A program made the position numbers and the translations under genes. A model generated the notes under the pieces. The model was given only the letters and a program-made list of their open reading frames with translations. It searched no databases and was not told the DNA's origin. Source: Streptomyces minutiscleroticus (GTDB lineage: Bacteria; Actinomycetota; Actinomycetes; Streptomycetales; Streptomycetaceae). Taken from it: a DNA stretch of 64,000 bases. Location: contig NZ_BMVU01000015.1 of assembly GCF_014650875.1 (NCBI RefSeq), positions 62,001-126,000 on the forward strand, written 5' to 3'. Below, in pieces: positions 26,030 to 34,189 of the stretch; position 1 is the first letter of the stretch, and the number at the start of each line of letters is the position of its first letter.

Positions 26030-26041
26030 AAGCGGTCGCTT
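26030..26041. promoter_or_regulatory. Palindromic operator candidate at the acyl-CoA operon promoter
   Basis: AAGCGGTCGCTT is a dyad with arms AAGCG and CGCTT. On the minus strand TTAGTAT follows it directly, a good -10-like string (TAGTAT) for the operon. TetR-type acyl-CoA regulators often use ACTAAGCG-like half-sites, and ACTAAGCG is present here. No TetR gene is adjacent, so the regulator would be encoded elsewhere. Confidence 0.5.
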
Positions 26042-26178
26042 GCCCGCCTGGGAACAGCCGCGGGGACAGTCGACGGCGAAACGTCCGACCCGGCCGCCCC
26101 GCCCCGGCCGCCCGGGCCGGACACGCCGTTCCGCCCGGGCTCGAAGGCGCCGCTCCGCCCGGATCTTCCCATCAGCCC

Positions 26179-26264
26179 GTCCGGCGCTTCCCCGGCCCTG
26201 TCCGGCGCCCCCCGGCTCCGTCCGGCGCTGCGCCGCCCCCGTCCGACGCCCCTCCCCCCGCCCT
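26179..26264. repeat. ~21-bp degenerate tandem repeat downstream of the XRE gene
   Basis: GTCCGGCGC or GTCCGACGC recurs at 26179, 26200, 26220 and 26241, each followed by about 12 C-rich bases. It lies next to the stop codon of the minus-strand XRE gene (26281) within a 301-base spacer that otherwise shows only GC-rich sequence and the operon promoter at its left end. Confidence 0.6.
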
Positions 26265-26280
26265 GCGCTCCCGCCGCCCG

Positions 26281-26859
26281 TCAGTCCTCCCGCTTCCTCC
26301 GCGCCGGCCGCGCGCGTACGTGCATCCGCTCCCCCTGCGGCCCGAAGAGGCTGAGGAACTCCACCGGCCCCTCCCCCGTCGACCCGAACCAGTGCGGTAC
26401 GCGGGTGTCGAACTCGGCGGCCTCCCCCGGCTCCAGCACGACGTCGTGCTCGCCCAGCACCAGCCGCAGCCGCCCGGAGAGCACGTACAGCCACTCGTAC
26501 CCCTCGTGCGTCCGCGGCTCGGGGGTCATCTCGCGCTTCGGTTCGAGCACCTTGTACGCCTGCAGGCCGCCCGGCTGCCGGGTGAGGGGCCAGTGCGTGC
26601 GGCCGTACCGGACGACCGGCTCGGCGCGCACCCGCGGGTCGCCGACGGACGGGGCGCCGACGAGCTCGTCCAGCGGCACCCGATGGGCGCGGGCGATGGG
26701 CAGCAGCAGCTCCAGACTGGGCCGGCGCAGCCCGGACTCCAGCCGGGACAGGGTGCTCACGGAGATCCCCGTGGCGGCGGACAGCCCGGCGAGCGTCGCA
26801 CCGCGCTCCTTGCGCATGTTCCGCAGCCGGGGGCCGACCTCGGCCAGCACCTCGTCCAT
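26281..26859 (-). CDS. XRE-family regulator with C-terminal cupin sensor
   Basis: A 192-residue two-domain regulator. The helix-turn-helix (about residues 8-65) reads LRNMRKERGATLAGLSAATG, SVSTLSRLESGLRRPSLELL. The cupin domain (about 105-185) has THEGYEWLYVLSGRLRLVLGEHDVVLEPGEAAEFDTRVPHWFGST with the usual GEXXEF and His positions. It is divergent from a thioredoxin-reductase-like gene across a strong dyad, so autoregulation plus control of that gene is likely. I prefer ATG at 26859, which has GCGAGGA upstream; ATG at 26940 would add a low-complexity leader of 27 residues. Confidence 0.85.
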   Translation of the reverse strand: MDEVLAEVGPRLRNMRKERGATLAGLSAATGISVSTLSRLESGLRRPSLELLLPIARAHRVPLDELVGAPSVGDPRVRAEPVVRYGRTHWPLTRQPGGLQAYKVLEPKREMTPEPRTHEGYEWLYVLSGRLRLVLGEHDVVLEPGEAAEFDTRVPHWFGSTGEGPVEFLSLFGPQGERMHVRARPARRKRED

Positions 26860-26984
26860 GGCCGTGTCCTCGCTCACCGGCCCGTCCCCGCTCCCCGGCC
26901 GCGGGCGTCCCCGCCCCTCCACGGTCCCCTCGGTCTCCATGCCCTCAAGTCTCCGCCCCGGCGGCGTCCGCGTCCCGCCGTATT

Positions 26985-27016
26985 GCGGTTCCGGCAAACA
27001 TGTTTGTCGAAACCGC
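26985..27016. promoter_or_regulatory. 32-bp dyad operator between XRE regulator and flavoprotein gene
   Basis: The centre is a perfect 12-base palindrome, CAAACATGTTTG (26995-27006). Outer arms GCGGTT (26985-26990) and AACCGC (27011-27016) pair around the same centre. In total 28 of 32 positions are symmetric. It is by far the strongest dyad in the divergent spacer, lies 37 bases from the flavoprotein start, and is the obvious binding site for the XRE protein. Confidence 0.8.
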
Positions 27017-27052
27017 GGCGCCCGGCGCACGGTGGCCGCGGAGGTGGTCACC

Positions 27053-28000
27053 GTGACCGAGGAATCGCAGAAGTACGAGGCCGTCGTGGTCGGCGGCGGC
27101 GCGGCCGGGCTCTCCGCCGCGCTGGTCCTGGGCCGGGCCCGGCGCCGCACGCTCGTCGTCGACGCGGGCGGGCCGCGCAACGCGCCCGCCGCGCACATGC
27201 AGGGCTACCTGTCGCGCGACGGCATGGCACCCGCCGAGTTCCTGGCCGAGGGCCGACGGGAGATCGCGCGGTACGGGGTCGAGCTCGTCCGGGACCGGGC
27301 GGCGGACGTGTCGGCCGCCGGCGGCGGGGAGTTCGACGTGGTCCTGGCGGGCGGCCGGACCGTCCGGGCCCGGCGGCTGATCGTGGCGACGGGCCTGGCC
27401 GACGAACTGCCGCCGGTGCCCGGCGTCGCCGAGCGCTGGGGCCGCGACGTGCTGCACTGCCCGTACTGCCACGGCTGGGAGGTGCGGGACGGGGCGTTCG
27501 GCGTCCTGGCCACGAGCCCGGCCGCCGTGCACCAGGCGCTGCTGGTCACCCAGTGGTCGAAGGACGTGCGGCTGTTCCTGCACACCGTCGCCGAGGAGGA
27601 GCTGCCGGACGAGGACCTGCGCCGGCTCGCGGCGGCCGGGGTGGACGTGGTGCCGGGCGAGGTCGCCGGGCTCGTCGTGGAGGACGACCGGCTGACCGGC
27701 GTACGGCTGGCGGACGGGACCGTGCACGAGAGGTCCGCCGTCTTCGTCCCGCCGCGCTTCGTACCGCGGACGGGGCTGCTGGAGCGGCTGGGGGCGGAAC
27801 TGCGCGAGACCCCGTTCGGGTCGTACCCCGTGCTCGACGGGACCGGCCGCACCAGCGTGCCCGGCGTGTGGTGCGCGGGCAACGCGGCCTCCCCCACCGA
27901 GCAGGTCGTGAACGCCGCGAGCGCCGGGCACCGGGCGGCCGCCGCGCTCAACGGCGAGCTGGTGTTCGCGGACATCGAGGCGGCCCTGGACCGGGGGTGA
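27053..28000 (+). CDS. Thioredoxin-reductase-like NAD(P)/FAD oxidoreductase
   Basis: A 315-residue flavoprotein. It has an FAD-binding GGGAAGLSAALVLGRA loop near residue 15, and a redox-active pair in LHCPYCHGWEVRDG (about residues 137-150), a CxxC as in thioredoxin reductase. It also has a second FAD motif, VPGVWCAGNAASPTEQVVNAASAGHRAA. It belongs to the small TrxR-like group that includes HlmI/GliT-type dithiol oxidases as well as reductases; the substrate cannot be decided. GTG at 27053 follows GGAGG at 27040-27044; a GTG at 27044 is also in frame. It is divergent from its likely XRE regulator. Confidence 0.88.
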   Translation: MTEESQKYEAVVVGGGAAGLSAALVLGRARRRTLVVDAGGPRNAPAAHMQGYLSRDGMAPAEFLAEGRREIARYGVELVRDRAADVSAAGGGEFDVVLAGGRTVRARRLIVATGLADELPPVPGVAERWGRDVLHCPYCHGWEVRDGAFGVLATSPAAVHQALLVTQWSKDVRLFLHTVAEEELPDEDLRRLAAAGVDVVPGEVAGLVVEDDRLTGVRLADGTVHERSAVFVPPRFVPRTGLLERLGAELRETPFGSYPVLDGTGRTSVPGVWCAGNAASPTEQVVNAASAGHRAAAALNGELVFADIEAALDRG

Positions 28001-28068
28001 GGGGGATCCGTCCTGAGACGGCCGGGGAACGGGGTGGCGGGGGTCCGTCGTGAGGCGGTCCGGGGCGG
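27995..28068. repeat. 37-bp duplication starting at the flavoprotein stop codon
   Basis: GGGTGAGGGGGATCCGTC at 27995 and GGGTGGCGGGGGTCCGTC at 28032 begin two units about 37 bases long that share TGAGNCGG and CCGGGG further on. The TGA of unit 1 is the stop codon (27998-28000); in unit 2 it reads TGG. The copy is diverged but aligned over its full length. Confidence 0.6.
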
Positions 28069-28130
28069 GCGCCACGCGGGCGACGGCCGGGTACCGGACG
28101 GACACGCCTTCCCCATTGCACCATGAAGGC

Positions 28131-29678
28131 ATGTTGTTCGCCCGACTGGCCCAGGTGTCCCAGGAGGTCGCCGCCACCTCGGCGCGGACCCGGAAGACCG
28201 CTCTGCTCGCCGAGCTGTTCCGGGACGCGGAGGCGGCGGACGTCCCCGTCGTGATCCCGTATCTGGCGGGACGGCTCCCGCAGGGGCGGATCGGCGTCGG
28301 CTGGAAGGTGCTGAGCCGGCCCGTCGACCCCGCGGAGGAGCCCACCCTCACCGTGCGGGACGTGGACGCGCGCCTGACCGGGCTGGCCGCCGTGTCGGGG
28401 CCCGGCTCGCAGGCCGAGCGCGTCCGCCTGGTCGGGGAGCTGATGGGCGCCGCCACCGAGGCCGAGCAGCGCTTCCTGCTGGGCCTGATCAGCGGCGAGG
28501 TGCGCCAGGGCGCCCTGGACGCGCTCGCCGTCGAGGGGCTCGCCCAGGCCACCGGGGCGCCGGTGGCGGACGTACGGCGGGCGGTGATGCTCGCCGGTTC
28601 GCTGCAGACGGTGGCGAGCGCGCTGCTCGCGGACGGGCCCGCGGCGCTCGACGCGTTCCGGCTGACCGTCGGCAGGCCGGTCCTGCCGATGCTCGCCCAC
28701 ACCGCCTCGTCCGTGACGGAGGGCATCGGCAGGCTGGGCCCCTGCGCCGTCGAGGAGAAGCTGGACGGCATCCGCGTCCAGGTCCACCGCGACGGCGACA
28801 CCGTGCGCGTCTACACCCGTACCCTCGACGACATCACCGGCCGGCTGCCCGAGGTGGTGGCGGCGGCGCGGGACCTGCCGCGGGAGCGCTTCGTCCTGGA
28901 CGGCGAGGTCATCGCGCTCGACGCGGACGGGCGCCCGCGCGCCTTCCAGGAGACCGCGGGCCGGGTGAGCTCCCGGGTGGACGTCGCCGCGGCCGCCGCG
29001 GCCGTGCCCGTCTCCCCCGTCTTCTTCGACGCGCTCCTCGTGGACGGGCGCGACCTGCTGGACCTGCCGCTCACCGAGCGCCACGCCGAGCTGGTCCGGC
29101 TCGTGCCGGAGCCGATGCGGGTGCGGCGCACGGTCGTGGCCGACCCGGCGGACCCGGCGGCGGCCCCGGCCGGCGAGACGTTCCTGGCCGACACCCTGGA
29201 GCGCGGCCACGAGGGCGTCGTCCTCAAGGCGCTCGACGCCCCCTACAGCGCGGGCCGGCGCGGCGCGTCCTGGCTCAAGGTCAAGCCCGTGCACACGCTC
29301 GACCTGGTGGTGCTGGCCGCCGAGTGGGGCAGCGGCCGGCGCACCGGCAAGCTGTCCAACCTGCACCTGGCCGCGCGCACCCCCGACGGGTCCTTCGCCA
29401 TGCTGGGCAAGACCTTCAAGGGCATGACGGACGCGATGCTGGCCTGGCAGACCGAGTACCTGCTCGGCATCGCCACACGGGAGGAGGGCCCGGTGGTGAC
29501 CGTGAGACCCGAACTGGTCGTCGAGATCGCCTACGACGGGCTGCAGCGCTCCACCCGCTACCCGGCGGGCGTCGCGCTGCGCTTCGCCCGGCTCCTGCGC
29601 TACCGCGAGGACAAGACGCCCGCCGAGGCCGACACCGTGGAGACGGTGCTCGCCGCGCACCCGGGACTCGCCCCGTGA
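28131..29678 (+). CDS. ATP-dependent DNA ligase
   Basis: A 515-residue ATP-dependent DNA ligase of the archaeal/actinobacterial (LigB-like) type. The N-terminal DNA-binding domain (about residues 1-195) precedes the adenylation motif I, EEKLDGIRVQVHRDG, whose Lys near residue 210 takes AMP. Motifs FVLDGEVIALDADGRP, HEGVVLKALDAPY and SWLKVKPVHTLDLVV follow, then the OB-fold domain. It seals nicks using ATP and adds to the essential NAD-dependent LigA. Its stop overlaps the GTG of a NUDIX gene (GTGA), so the two are coupled. Confidence 0.95.
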   Translation: MLFARLAQVSQEVAATSARTRKTALLAELFRDAEAADVPVVIPYLAGRLPQGRIGVGWKVLSRPVDPAEEPTLTVRDVDARLTGLAAVSGPGSQAERVRLVGELMGAATEAEQRFLLGLISGEVRQGALDALAVEGLAQATGAPVADVRRAVMLAGSLQTVASALLADGPAALDAFRLTVGRPVLPMLAHTASSVTEGIGRLGPCAVEEKLDGIRVQVHRDGDTVRVYTRTLDDITGRLPEVVAAARDLPRERFVLDGEVIALDADGRPRAFQETAGRVSSRVDVAAAAAAVPVSPVFFDALLVDGRDLLDLPLTERHAELVRLVPEPMRVRRTVVADPADPAAAPAGETFLADTLERGHEGVVLKALDAPYSAGRRGASWLKVKPVHTLDLVVLAAEWGSGRRTGKLSNLHLAARTPDGSFAMLGKTFKGMTDAMLAWQTEYLLGIATREEGPVVTVRPELVVEIAYDGLQRSTRYPAGVALRFARLLRYREDKTPAEADTVETVLAAHPGLAP

Positions 29679-30139
29679 CGCCCCGGCGCAGCGCCGGGCT
29701 GCTGCTGTTCCGCCGCACGGAGCGCGGCCTCGAGGTCCTGCTCGGGCACATGGGCGGGCCGTACTGGACCGGGCGCGGGGCCGGGGCGTGGACCGTGCCG
29801 AAGGGCGAGTACGGCGACGAGGAGCCGGCCCGGGACGCGGCGCGCCGCGAGTTCCGCGAGGAGCTGGGACTCGACCCCCCGGACGGCGAGGAGATCCCGC
29901 TGGGCGAGGTGCGGCAGGCGGGCGGCAAGCTCGTGACGGTGTGGGCGGTCGAGGCGGACCTCGATCCGGCGGCGGCGGTGCCGGGGACGTTCCGCATGGA
30001 GTGGCCGCGCGGGTCGGGGCGCCACCAGGAGTTCCCCGAGCTGGACCGGGTGGAGTGGATGGACCTGGACCGGGCCCGTGAGGTGATCGTCTCGGCGCAG
30101 ACCGCGTTTCTGGACCGGCTGGCCGAGCACTCGGGCTGA
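29675..30139 (+). CDS. NUDIX hydrolase coupled to DNA ligase
   Basis: A 154-residue NUDIX protein. The box GEYGDEEPARDAARREFREELG fits GX5EX7REUXEEXG in full (about residues 40-62). Upstream, SAGLLLFRRTERGLEVLLGHMGGPYW and AWTVPKGE are typical of the diadenosine-polyphosphate or nucleotide-cleaving members. The start GTG overlaps the ligase stop by four bases, so both proteins should be made together. A role in hydrolysing a nucleotide linked to ligation, such as Ap4A made by DNA ligase, is an attractive inference. Confidence 0.9.
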   Translation: MTPRRSAGLLLFRRTERGLEVLLGHMGGPYWTGRGAGAWTVPKGEYGDEEPARDAARREFREELGLDPPDGEEIPLGEVRQAGGKLVTVWAVEADLDPAAAVPGTFRMEWPRGSGRHQEFPELDRVEWMDLDRAREVIVSAQTAFLDRLAEHSG

Positions 30140-30214
30140 GACGGGCCCTTCGCGTTGCGGTCCCCCGGACCGCGCGGGAGGGTCGGAGAACAGCCCCGCT
30201 TCAGGAGGTCGACC

Positions 30215-31609
30215 ATGCCCATCGCGACGGTGAACCCGGCGACCGGCGAGACGCTCGAAACCTTCGACGCCCTGGGCGCCGAGGAGGTCGAACGCCGGAT
30301 CGCAGCCGCCGACGCCGCCTTCCGCACCCACCGGACCACCTCGTTCGCGGACCGCGCCCGGCTCATGCACCGGGCCGCGGACCTGCTGGAGGAGGACCAG
30401 GAGGACATCGCGCGGACGCTGACCACCGAGATGGGCAAGCCGGTGAAGCAGGCCCGCGCGGAGGTCGCCAAGTGCGCCAAGGCGATGCGCTGGTACGCCG
30501 ACCGCGCGGAGCGGCTGCTCGCCGACGAGGAGCCCGACGCCGGCGACGTGAAGGACTCCGGCGCCTCCCGCGCCGTGGTCCGCTACCGGCCGCTGGGCCC
30601 GGTGCTGGCGGTCATGCCGTGGAACTTCCCGCTGTGGCAGGTGATCCGGTTCGCCGCGCCCGCGCTGATGGCGGGCAACGTGGGCCTGCTCAAGCACTCC
30701 TCGAACGTGCCGCGCACGGCCCTGTACCTGGAGGACCTGTTCCGCCGGGCGGGCTTCCCCGAGGGCTGTTTCCAGACGCTTCTGGTCGGCTCCTCCGAGA
30801 TCGAGAAGATCCTGCGCGACCCGCGGATCAAGGCCGCCACGCTCACCGGCAGCGAGCCGGCGGGCCGCTCGGTCGCCTCCGTCGCCGGGGACGACGTCAA
30901 GAAGACGGTGCTGGAGCTGGGCGGCAGCGACCCCTTCGTCGTGATGCCGTCGGCGGACCTGGACCGGGCGGTGCAGACGGCGGTGACGGCCCGGGTGCAG
31001 AACGCCGGCCAGTCGTGCATCGCCGCCAAGCGGTTCATCGTCCACACGGACGTCTACGACGCCTTCGCCGAACGCTTCACCGCCGGGATGAAGGCGCTGA
31101 AGGTGGGCGACCCGATGGACGAGGACACCGAGGTCGGCCCGCTGTCCAGCGCCAGTGGCCGCGAGGGCATGGAGGAGCTGGTCGCCGACGCGGTCGAGAA
31201 GGGCGCCACCGTGCTGTGCGGCGGGAAGCGGCCCGAGGGCCTGCCCGACGGCGGCTGGTACTACGAGCCGACCGTGCTCGCCGGCATCACCCCCGAGATG
31301 CGCGTCCACCACGAGGAGACGTTCGGCCCCGTCGCCACGCTCTACCGCGCCGAAAACCTGGACGACGCGGTGCGGATCGCCAACGACACGCCCTTCGGCC
31401 TCAGCTCCAACGTCTGGACGCGCGACGAGGCCGAGGTGGACCGCTTCGTACGGGACCTGGAGGCGGGCGGCGTCTACGTGAACGGGATGACGGCCTCCCA
31501 CCCGGCGTTCCCGTTCGGCGGGGTCAAGCGCTCCGGTTACGGGCGCGAACTGTCGGGTCACGGAATCCGCGAGTTCTGCAACATCACCACGGTATGGCAC
31601 GGAGCGTGA
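30215..31609 (+). CDS. NADP-dependent succinate-semialdehyde dehydrogenase-like enzyme
   Basis: A 464-residue aldehyde dehydrogenase of the short GabD/YneI group. Motifs are VLAVMPWNFPLWQVIRFAAPALMAGN, LELGGSDPFVV with the general-base Glu, and NAGQSCIAAKRF with the catalytic Cys. GVKRSGYGRELSGHGIREFCN closes the chain. It should oxidise succinate semialdehyde to succinate, feeding the TCA cycle from GABA or 2-oxoglutarate. A CAGGAGG site precedes ATG at 30215. It stands alone, with a small DUF6213 gene 25 bases downstream. Confidence 0.93.
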   Translation: MPIATVNPATGETLETFDALGAEEVERRIAAADAAFRTHRTTSFADRARLMHRAADLLEEDQEDIARTLTTEMGKPVKQARAEVAKCAKAMRWYADRAERLLADEEPDAGDVKDSGASRAVVRYRPLGPVLAVMPWNFPLWQVIRFAAPALMAGNVGLLKHSSNVPRTALYLEDLFRRAGFPEGCFQTLLVGSSEIEKILRDPRIKAATLTGSEPAGRSVASVAGDDVKKTVLELGGSDPFVVMPSADLDRAVQTAVTARVQNAGQSCIAAKRFIVHTDVYDAFAERFTAGMKALKVGDPMDEDTEVGPLSSASGREGMEELVADAVEKGATVLCGGKRPEGLPDGGWYYEPTVLAGITPEMRVHHEETFGPVATLYRAENLDDAVRIANDTPFGLSSNVWTRDEAEVDRFVRDLEAGGVYVNGMTASHPAFPFGGVKRSGYGRELSGHGIREFCNITTVWHGA

Positions 31610-31634
31610 GCGTTCCGCAGTTACGCTTCGTCCT

Positions 31635-31874
31635 GTGAACCGCGAAGTGACCCTGCCCCTGATCGTCGACCACCGCGGAACGTTCCAGGTCGCGGCCGCC
31701 GACGTCAGCAAACTGCTGCGCACGGTCGGCGGCCGGTGGCTGCGCCTGGTGGAGGCCGGCCAGGACGGGCTCGACGAGGACACCGTGGCGACGCTGACGA
31801 TCGAACTCGCCAAGCTGGCGGACCGCATCGACGTGGCGTGCATCGCGCACAGCAGCGGAACCGCACCGGACTGA
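31635..31874 (+). CDS. DUF6213 family protein
   Basis: A 79-residue small protein that I recognise as the Streptomyces DUF6213 family, of unknown function. It is compact and without signal or membrane segment: LPLIVDHRGTFQVAAADVSKLLRTVGGRWLRLVEAG followed by an amphipathic TLTIELAKLADRIDVACIAH. GTG at 31635 is the natural start. It lies just behind the succinate-semialdehyde dehydrogenase gene and is followed by a strong terminator hairpin, so it may be the last gene of that transcript. Confidence 0.75.
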   Translation: MNREVTLPLIVDHRGTFQVAAADVSKLLRTVGGRWLRLVEAGQDGLDEDTVATLTIELAKLADRIDVACIAHSSGTAPD

Positions 31875-31893
31875 CGTCACGCCGGGCGCCCCG

Positions 31894-31935
31894 CCCCGAC
31901 GCCCTGCCGGAGCGGTGCCCGACAGGGCGTCGGGG
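31894..31935. terminator. Perfect 13-bp stem-loop terminator
   Basis: CCCCGACGCCCTG (31894-31906) pairs with CAGGGCGTCGGGG (31923-31935), leaving a 16-base loop, and is followed by AAACG. It is 20 bases past the DUF6213 stop codon and likely ends the dehydrogenase-DUF6213 transcript. Confidence 0.8.
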
Positions 31936-32226
31936 AAACGCCGCGCCCCGCTCCGCACCGGATACCCGGGCGACACGACCGACCGGTGCAGCGCCGGGAC
32001 GACGACACGGCCGTCCGGCGCCGCGCCCGGGACGGCGACACGACCGGCCGGCGTTCCACCCGGTCGGCCGAGCAGAGCGACCGGACGACGCCGCGCCGGA
32101 CCGGGCGGGACCGTGCGGCCGGCCCGTACCGCGCCCGCCGGGCACCGAACCCTGGACGACGCCGCGGGCCGGACGGTTCGGCGTCGTAAAGCCAAGCGGC
32201 GCCGTCGCCCGCCGGGCGGGGCGGCC
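31936..32226. other. GC-rich spacer between convergent genes, nothing recognised
   Basis: Together with the terminator this makes a 352-base gap. It contains loosely recurring GGCGACACGACCGGCCGG and GGACGACGCCGCG strings without a fixed period. CCGAACCCTGGACGACGCCG and its near complement CGGTTCGGCGTCGT suggest a weak hairpin close to the TenA-like gene end. No coding frame is convincing. Confidence 0.4.
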
Positions 32227-32919
32227 CTAGCGGCCGGCGGTCCGCTCGCCCCGCTCCCGGTCGGTCTCCCACAGCGTGTGCCAGAACATCGACTCGTAGC
32301 TCCGCAGCAGCCGCCCGTACCGGTGGACCAGGTCCTCGTGCACCCGGCCCGCCTCCAGGCCGGCCCGCACGGCGGCCTGCGCCCTGTGCTCCAGGTCCGG
32401 CGCGGGCCCGGCGAAGAGGTCGAAGAAGGCGCACGCCTCGTCGTCGAAGCCGTAGTGCTGCCGCAAGGCGCGGGCGACGGTCTCGCAGTACCCGCCCCAG
32501 GCCGCGAAGTTCGCGGTCAGCGCCAGGACCACGTCCACGGGATCCGCGTTCAGGGCGAGCCAGGCCACGTACGCGGGGTACGCCCGGCAGCCCGCGAGCG
32601 GCTCGTGGGCGTCCGCCGCCCCGGGCCGGTCCGCGCCGCAGGCGGTGAGCAGCGGGCCGAGCCGCCGTCCGGCCTCCTCCTCGCCCTCGGCGAGCGCGCG
32701 GAAGTACGCGGCGCACTCCGGCCCGGCGTCCGGCCGCCCGGCCAGGTGCAGGAACGCGCGCCGGTCGGCGGCGACCACCTCCCGCTCCTCCAGGGCCAGC
32801 GCCGCGAGCGTCTCCCGGCGGGCCGCGCCCCGGGCGATCAGCGGCACGAGCCGGTTGGCCGCGGGGTCCGGCGCCAGCCGCCCCGTGGTGGTCCTCAGCA
32901 GTTCGACAGCCGTGGTCAT
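32227..32919 (-). CDS. TenA-like (haem-oxygenase-fold) protein
   Basis: A 230-residue all-helical protein of the TENA/THI-4 type. Landmarks are ALEEREVVAADRRAFLHLAG, the central YPAYVAWLALNADPVDVVLALTANFAAWGGYCETVA and the last helix LLRSYESMFWHTLWE, where TenA enzymes have an aromatic and acidic pair. The classical TenA cysteine cannot be placed with confidence, so thiaminase activity is doubtful. ATG at 32919 is preceded by GAAGGAG. It is divergent from the pigment operon starting with rppA, about 200 bases away. A role linked to pigment formation is possible but unsupported. Confidence 0.7.
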   Translation of the reverse strand: MTTAVELLRTTTGRLAPDPAANRLVPLIARGAARRETLAALALEEREVVAADRRAFLHLAGRPDAGPECAAYFRALAEGEEEAGRRLGPLLTACGADRPGAADAHEPLAGCRAYPAYVAWLALNADPVDVVLALTANFAAWGGYCETVARALRQHYGFDDEACAFFDLFAGPAPDLEHRAQAAVRAGLEAGRVHEDLVHRYGRLLRSYESMFWHTLWETDRERGERTAGR

Positions 32920-33121
32920 CGCCGTGCTCCTTCGGCTCCGCGGGCCCCGCTCCCGGCCCTTCCAGGCTCTCACGCCGGCGTGCCCCGGGGGCCGCCGGGC
33001 GGGCCGTCGATTTGGAGTAGTTCGGCGCGATATCTCCGCATCACAGAGCGATCGCCGGTGGTAGCGTCACCCCTCCCCCGAGGGCACCAGGCCTTCGGCG
33101 GACAGAGGAAGGCACAGGCCC

Positions 33122-34189
33122 ATGGCGACTTTGTGCAGGCCCTCGGTTTCCGTTCCGGAACACGTGATCACCATGGAGGAGACGCTTGAGCTGGCACGCA
33201 CCCGCCACTCCGACCACCCCCAACTGCCGCTGGCCCTGAGGCTGATCGAGAACACCGGCGTACGCACCCGGCACATCGTGCAGCCCATCGAGGAGACCCT
33301 GAAGCACCCGGGGTTCGAGGAGCGCAACAAGGTCTACGTGGCCGAGGCCAAGGCCCGTGTCCCCGCCGTCGTACGGGCGGCGCTCGACGACGCGGAGCTC
33401 CTCCCGACCGACATCGACGTGATCGTCTACGTCTCCTGCACGGGTTTCATGATGCCCTCGCTCACGGCCTGGCTGATCAACACCATGGGGTTCGACAGCA
33501 CCACCCGGCAGATACCCATAGCCCAGCTGGGCTGCGCCGCCGGGGGCGCGGCCGTCAACCGGGCGCACGACTTCTGCTCGGCCTATCCGACGGCCAACGC
33601 CCTGATCGTGGCCTGCGAGTTCTGCTCGCTGTGCTACCAGCCGACCGACCTCGGCGTCGGCTCGCTGCTGTCCAACGGCCTGTTCGGCGACGGCGTCGCC
33701 GCCGCGGTGGTCCGCGGCCGGGGCGGCACGGGCATGACGCTGGAGCGCAACGGCTCCTACCTGATCCCGAAGACCGACGGGTGGATCGCGTACGACGTAC
33801 GGGCCACGGGCTTCCACTTCATGCTGGACAAGCGGGTGCCCACCACGATGGAGCCGCTCGCCCCGGTCCTGCGCAAGCTGGCGAGTTCGCACGGCTGGGA
33901 CGCCTCCGACCTGGACTTCTACATCATCCACGCGGGCGGTCCGCGCATCCTGGACGACCTCAGCAAGTTCTTGCAGATCGACCCGTACGCCTTCCGTTTC
34001 AGCCGGGCCACGCTCACCGAGTACGGCAACATCGCCAGCGCCGTCGTCCTGGACGCGCTGCGGCGGCTGTTCGACGAGGGCGGTGCCGCGCACCGGGCGC
34101 GCGGGATGCTGGCAGGTTTCGGCCCCGGCATCACGGCCGAGATGGCGTTGGGCCGCTGGCAGCACGCGGCCGTGCAGGAGGCGGTGTGA
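33122..34189 (+). CDS. rppA: 1,3,6,8-Tetrahydroxynaphthalene synthase (type III PKS)
   Basis: A 355-residue type III polyketide synthase that condenses five malonyl-CoA to 1,3,6,8-tetrahydroxynaphthalene. The catalytic triad sits at the known RppA positions: Cys138 (AQLGCAAGG), His270 (YIIHAGGP) and Asn303 (YGNIASAV). Cys106 (YVSCTGFM), typical of THN synthases, is also present. It is the first gene of an operon with a P450 (GTGA overlap) and a cupin monooxygenase, the flaviolin pigment pathway described in S. coelicolor and S. antibioticus. The product protects as a melanin-like pigment. Confidence 0.97.
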   Translation: MATLCRPSVSVPEHVITMEETLELARTRHSDHPQLPLALRLIENTGVRTRHIVQPIEETLKHPGFEERNKVYVAEAKARVPAVVRAALDDAELLPTDIDVIVYVSCTGFMMPSLTAWLINTMGFDSTTRQIPIAQLGCAAGGAAVNRAHDFCSAYPTANALIVACEFCSLCYQPTDLGVGSLLSNGLFGDGVAAAVVRGRGGTGMTLERNGSYLIPKTDGWIAYDVRATGFHFMLDKRVPTTMEPLAPVLRKLASSHGWDASDLDFYIIHAGGPRILDDLSKFLQIDPYAFRFSRATLTEYGNIASAVVLDALRRLFDEGGAAHRARGMLAGFGPGITAEMALGRWQHAAVQEAV

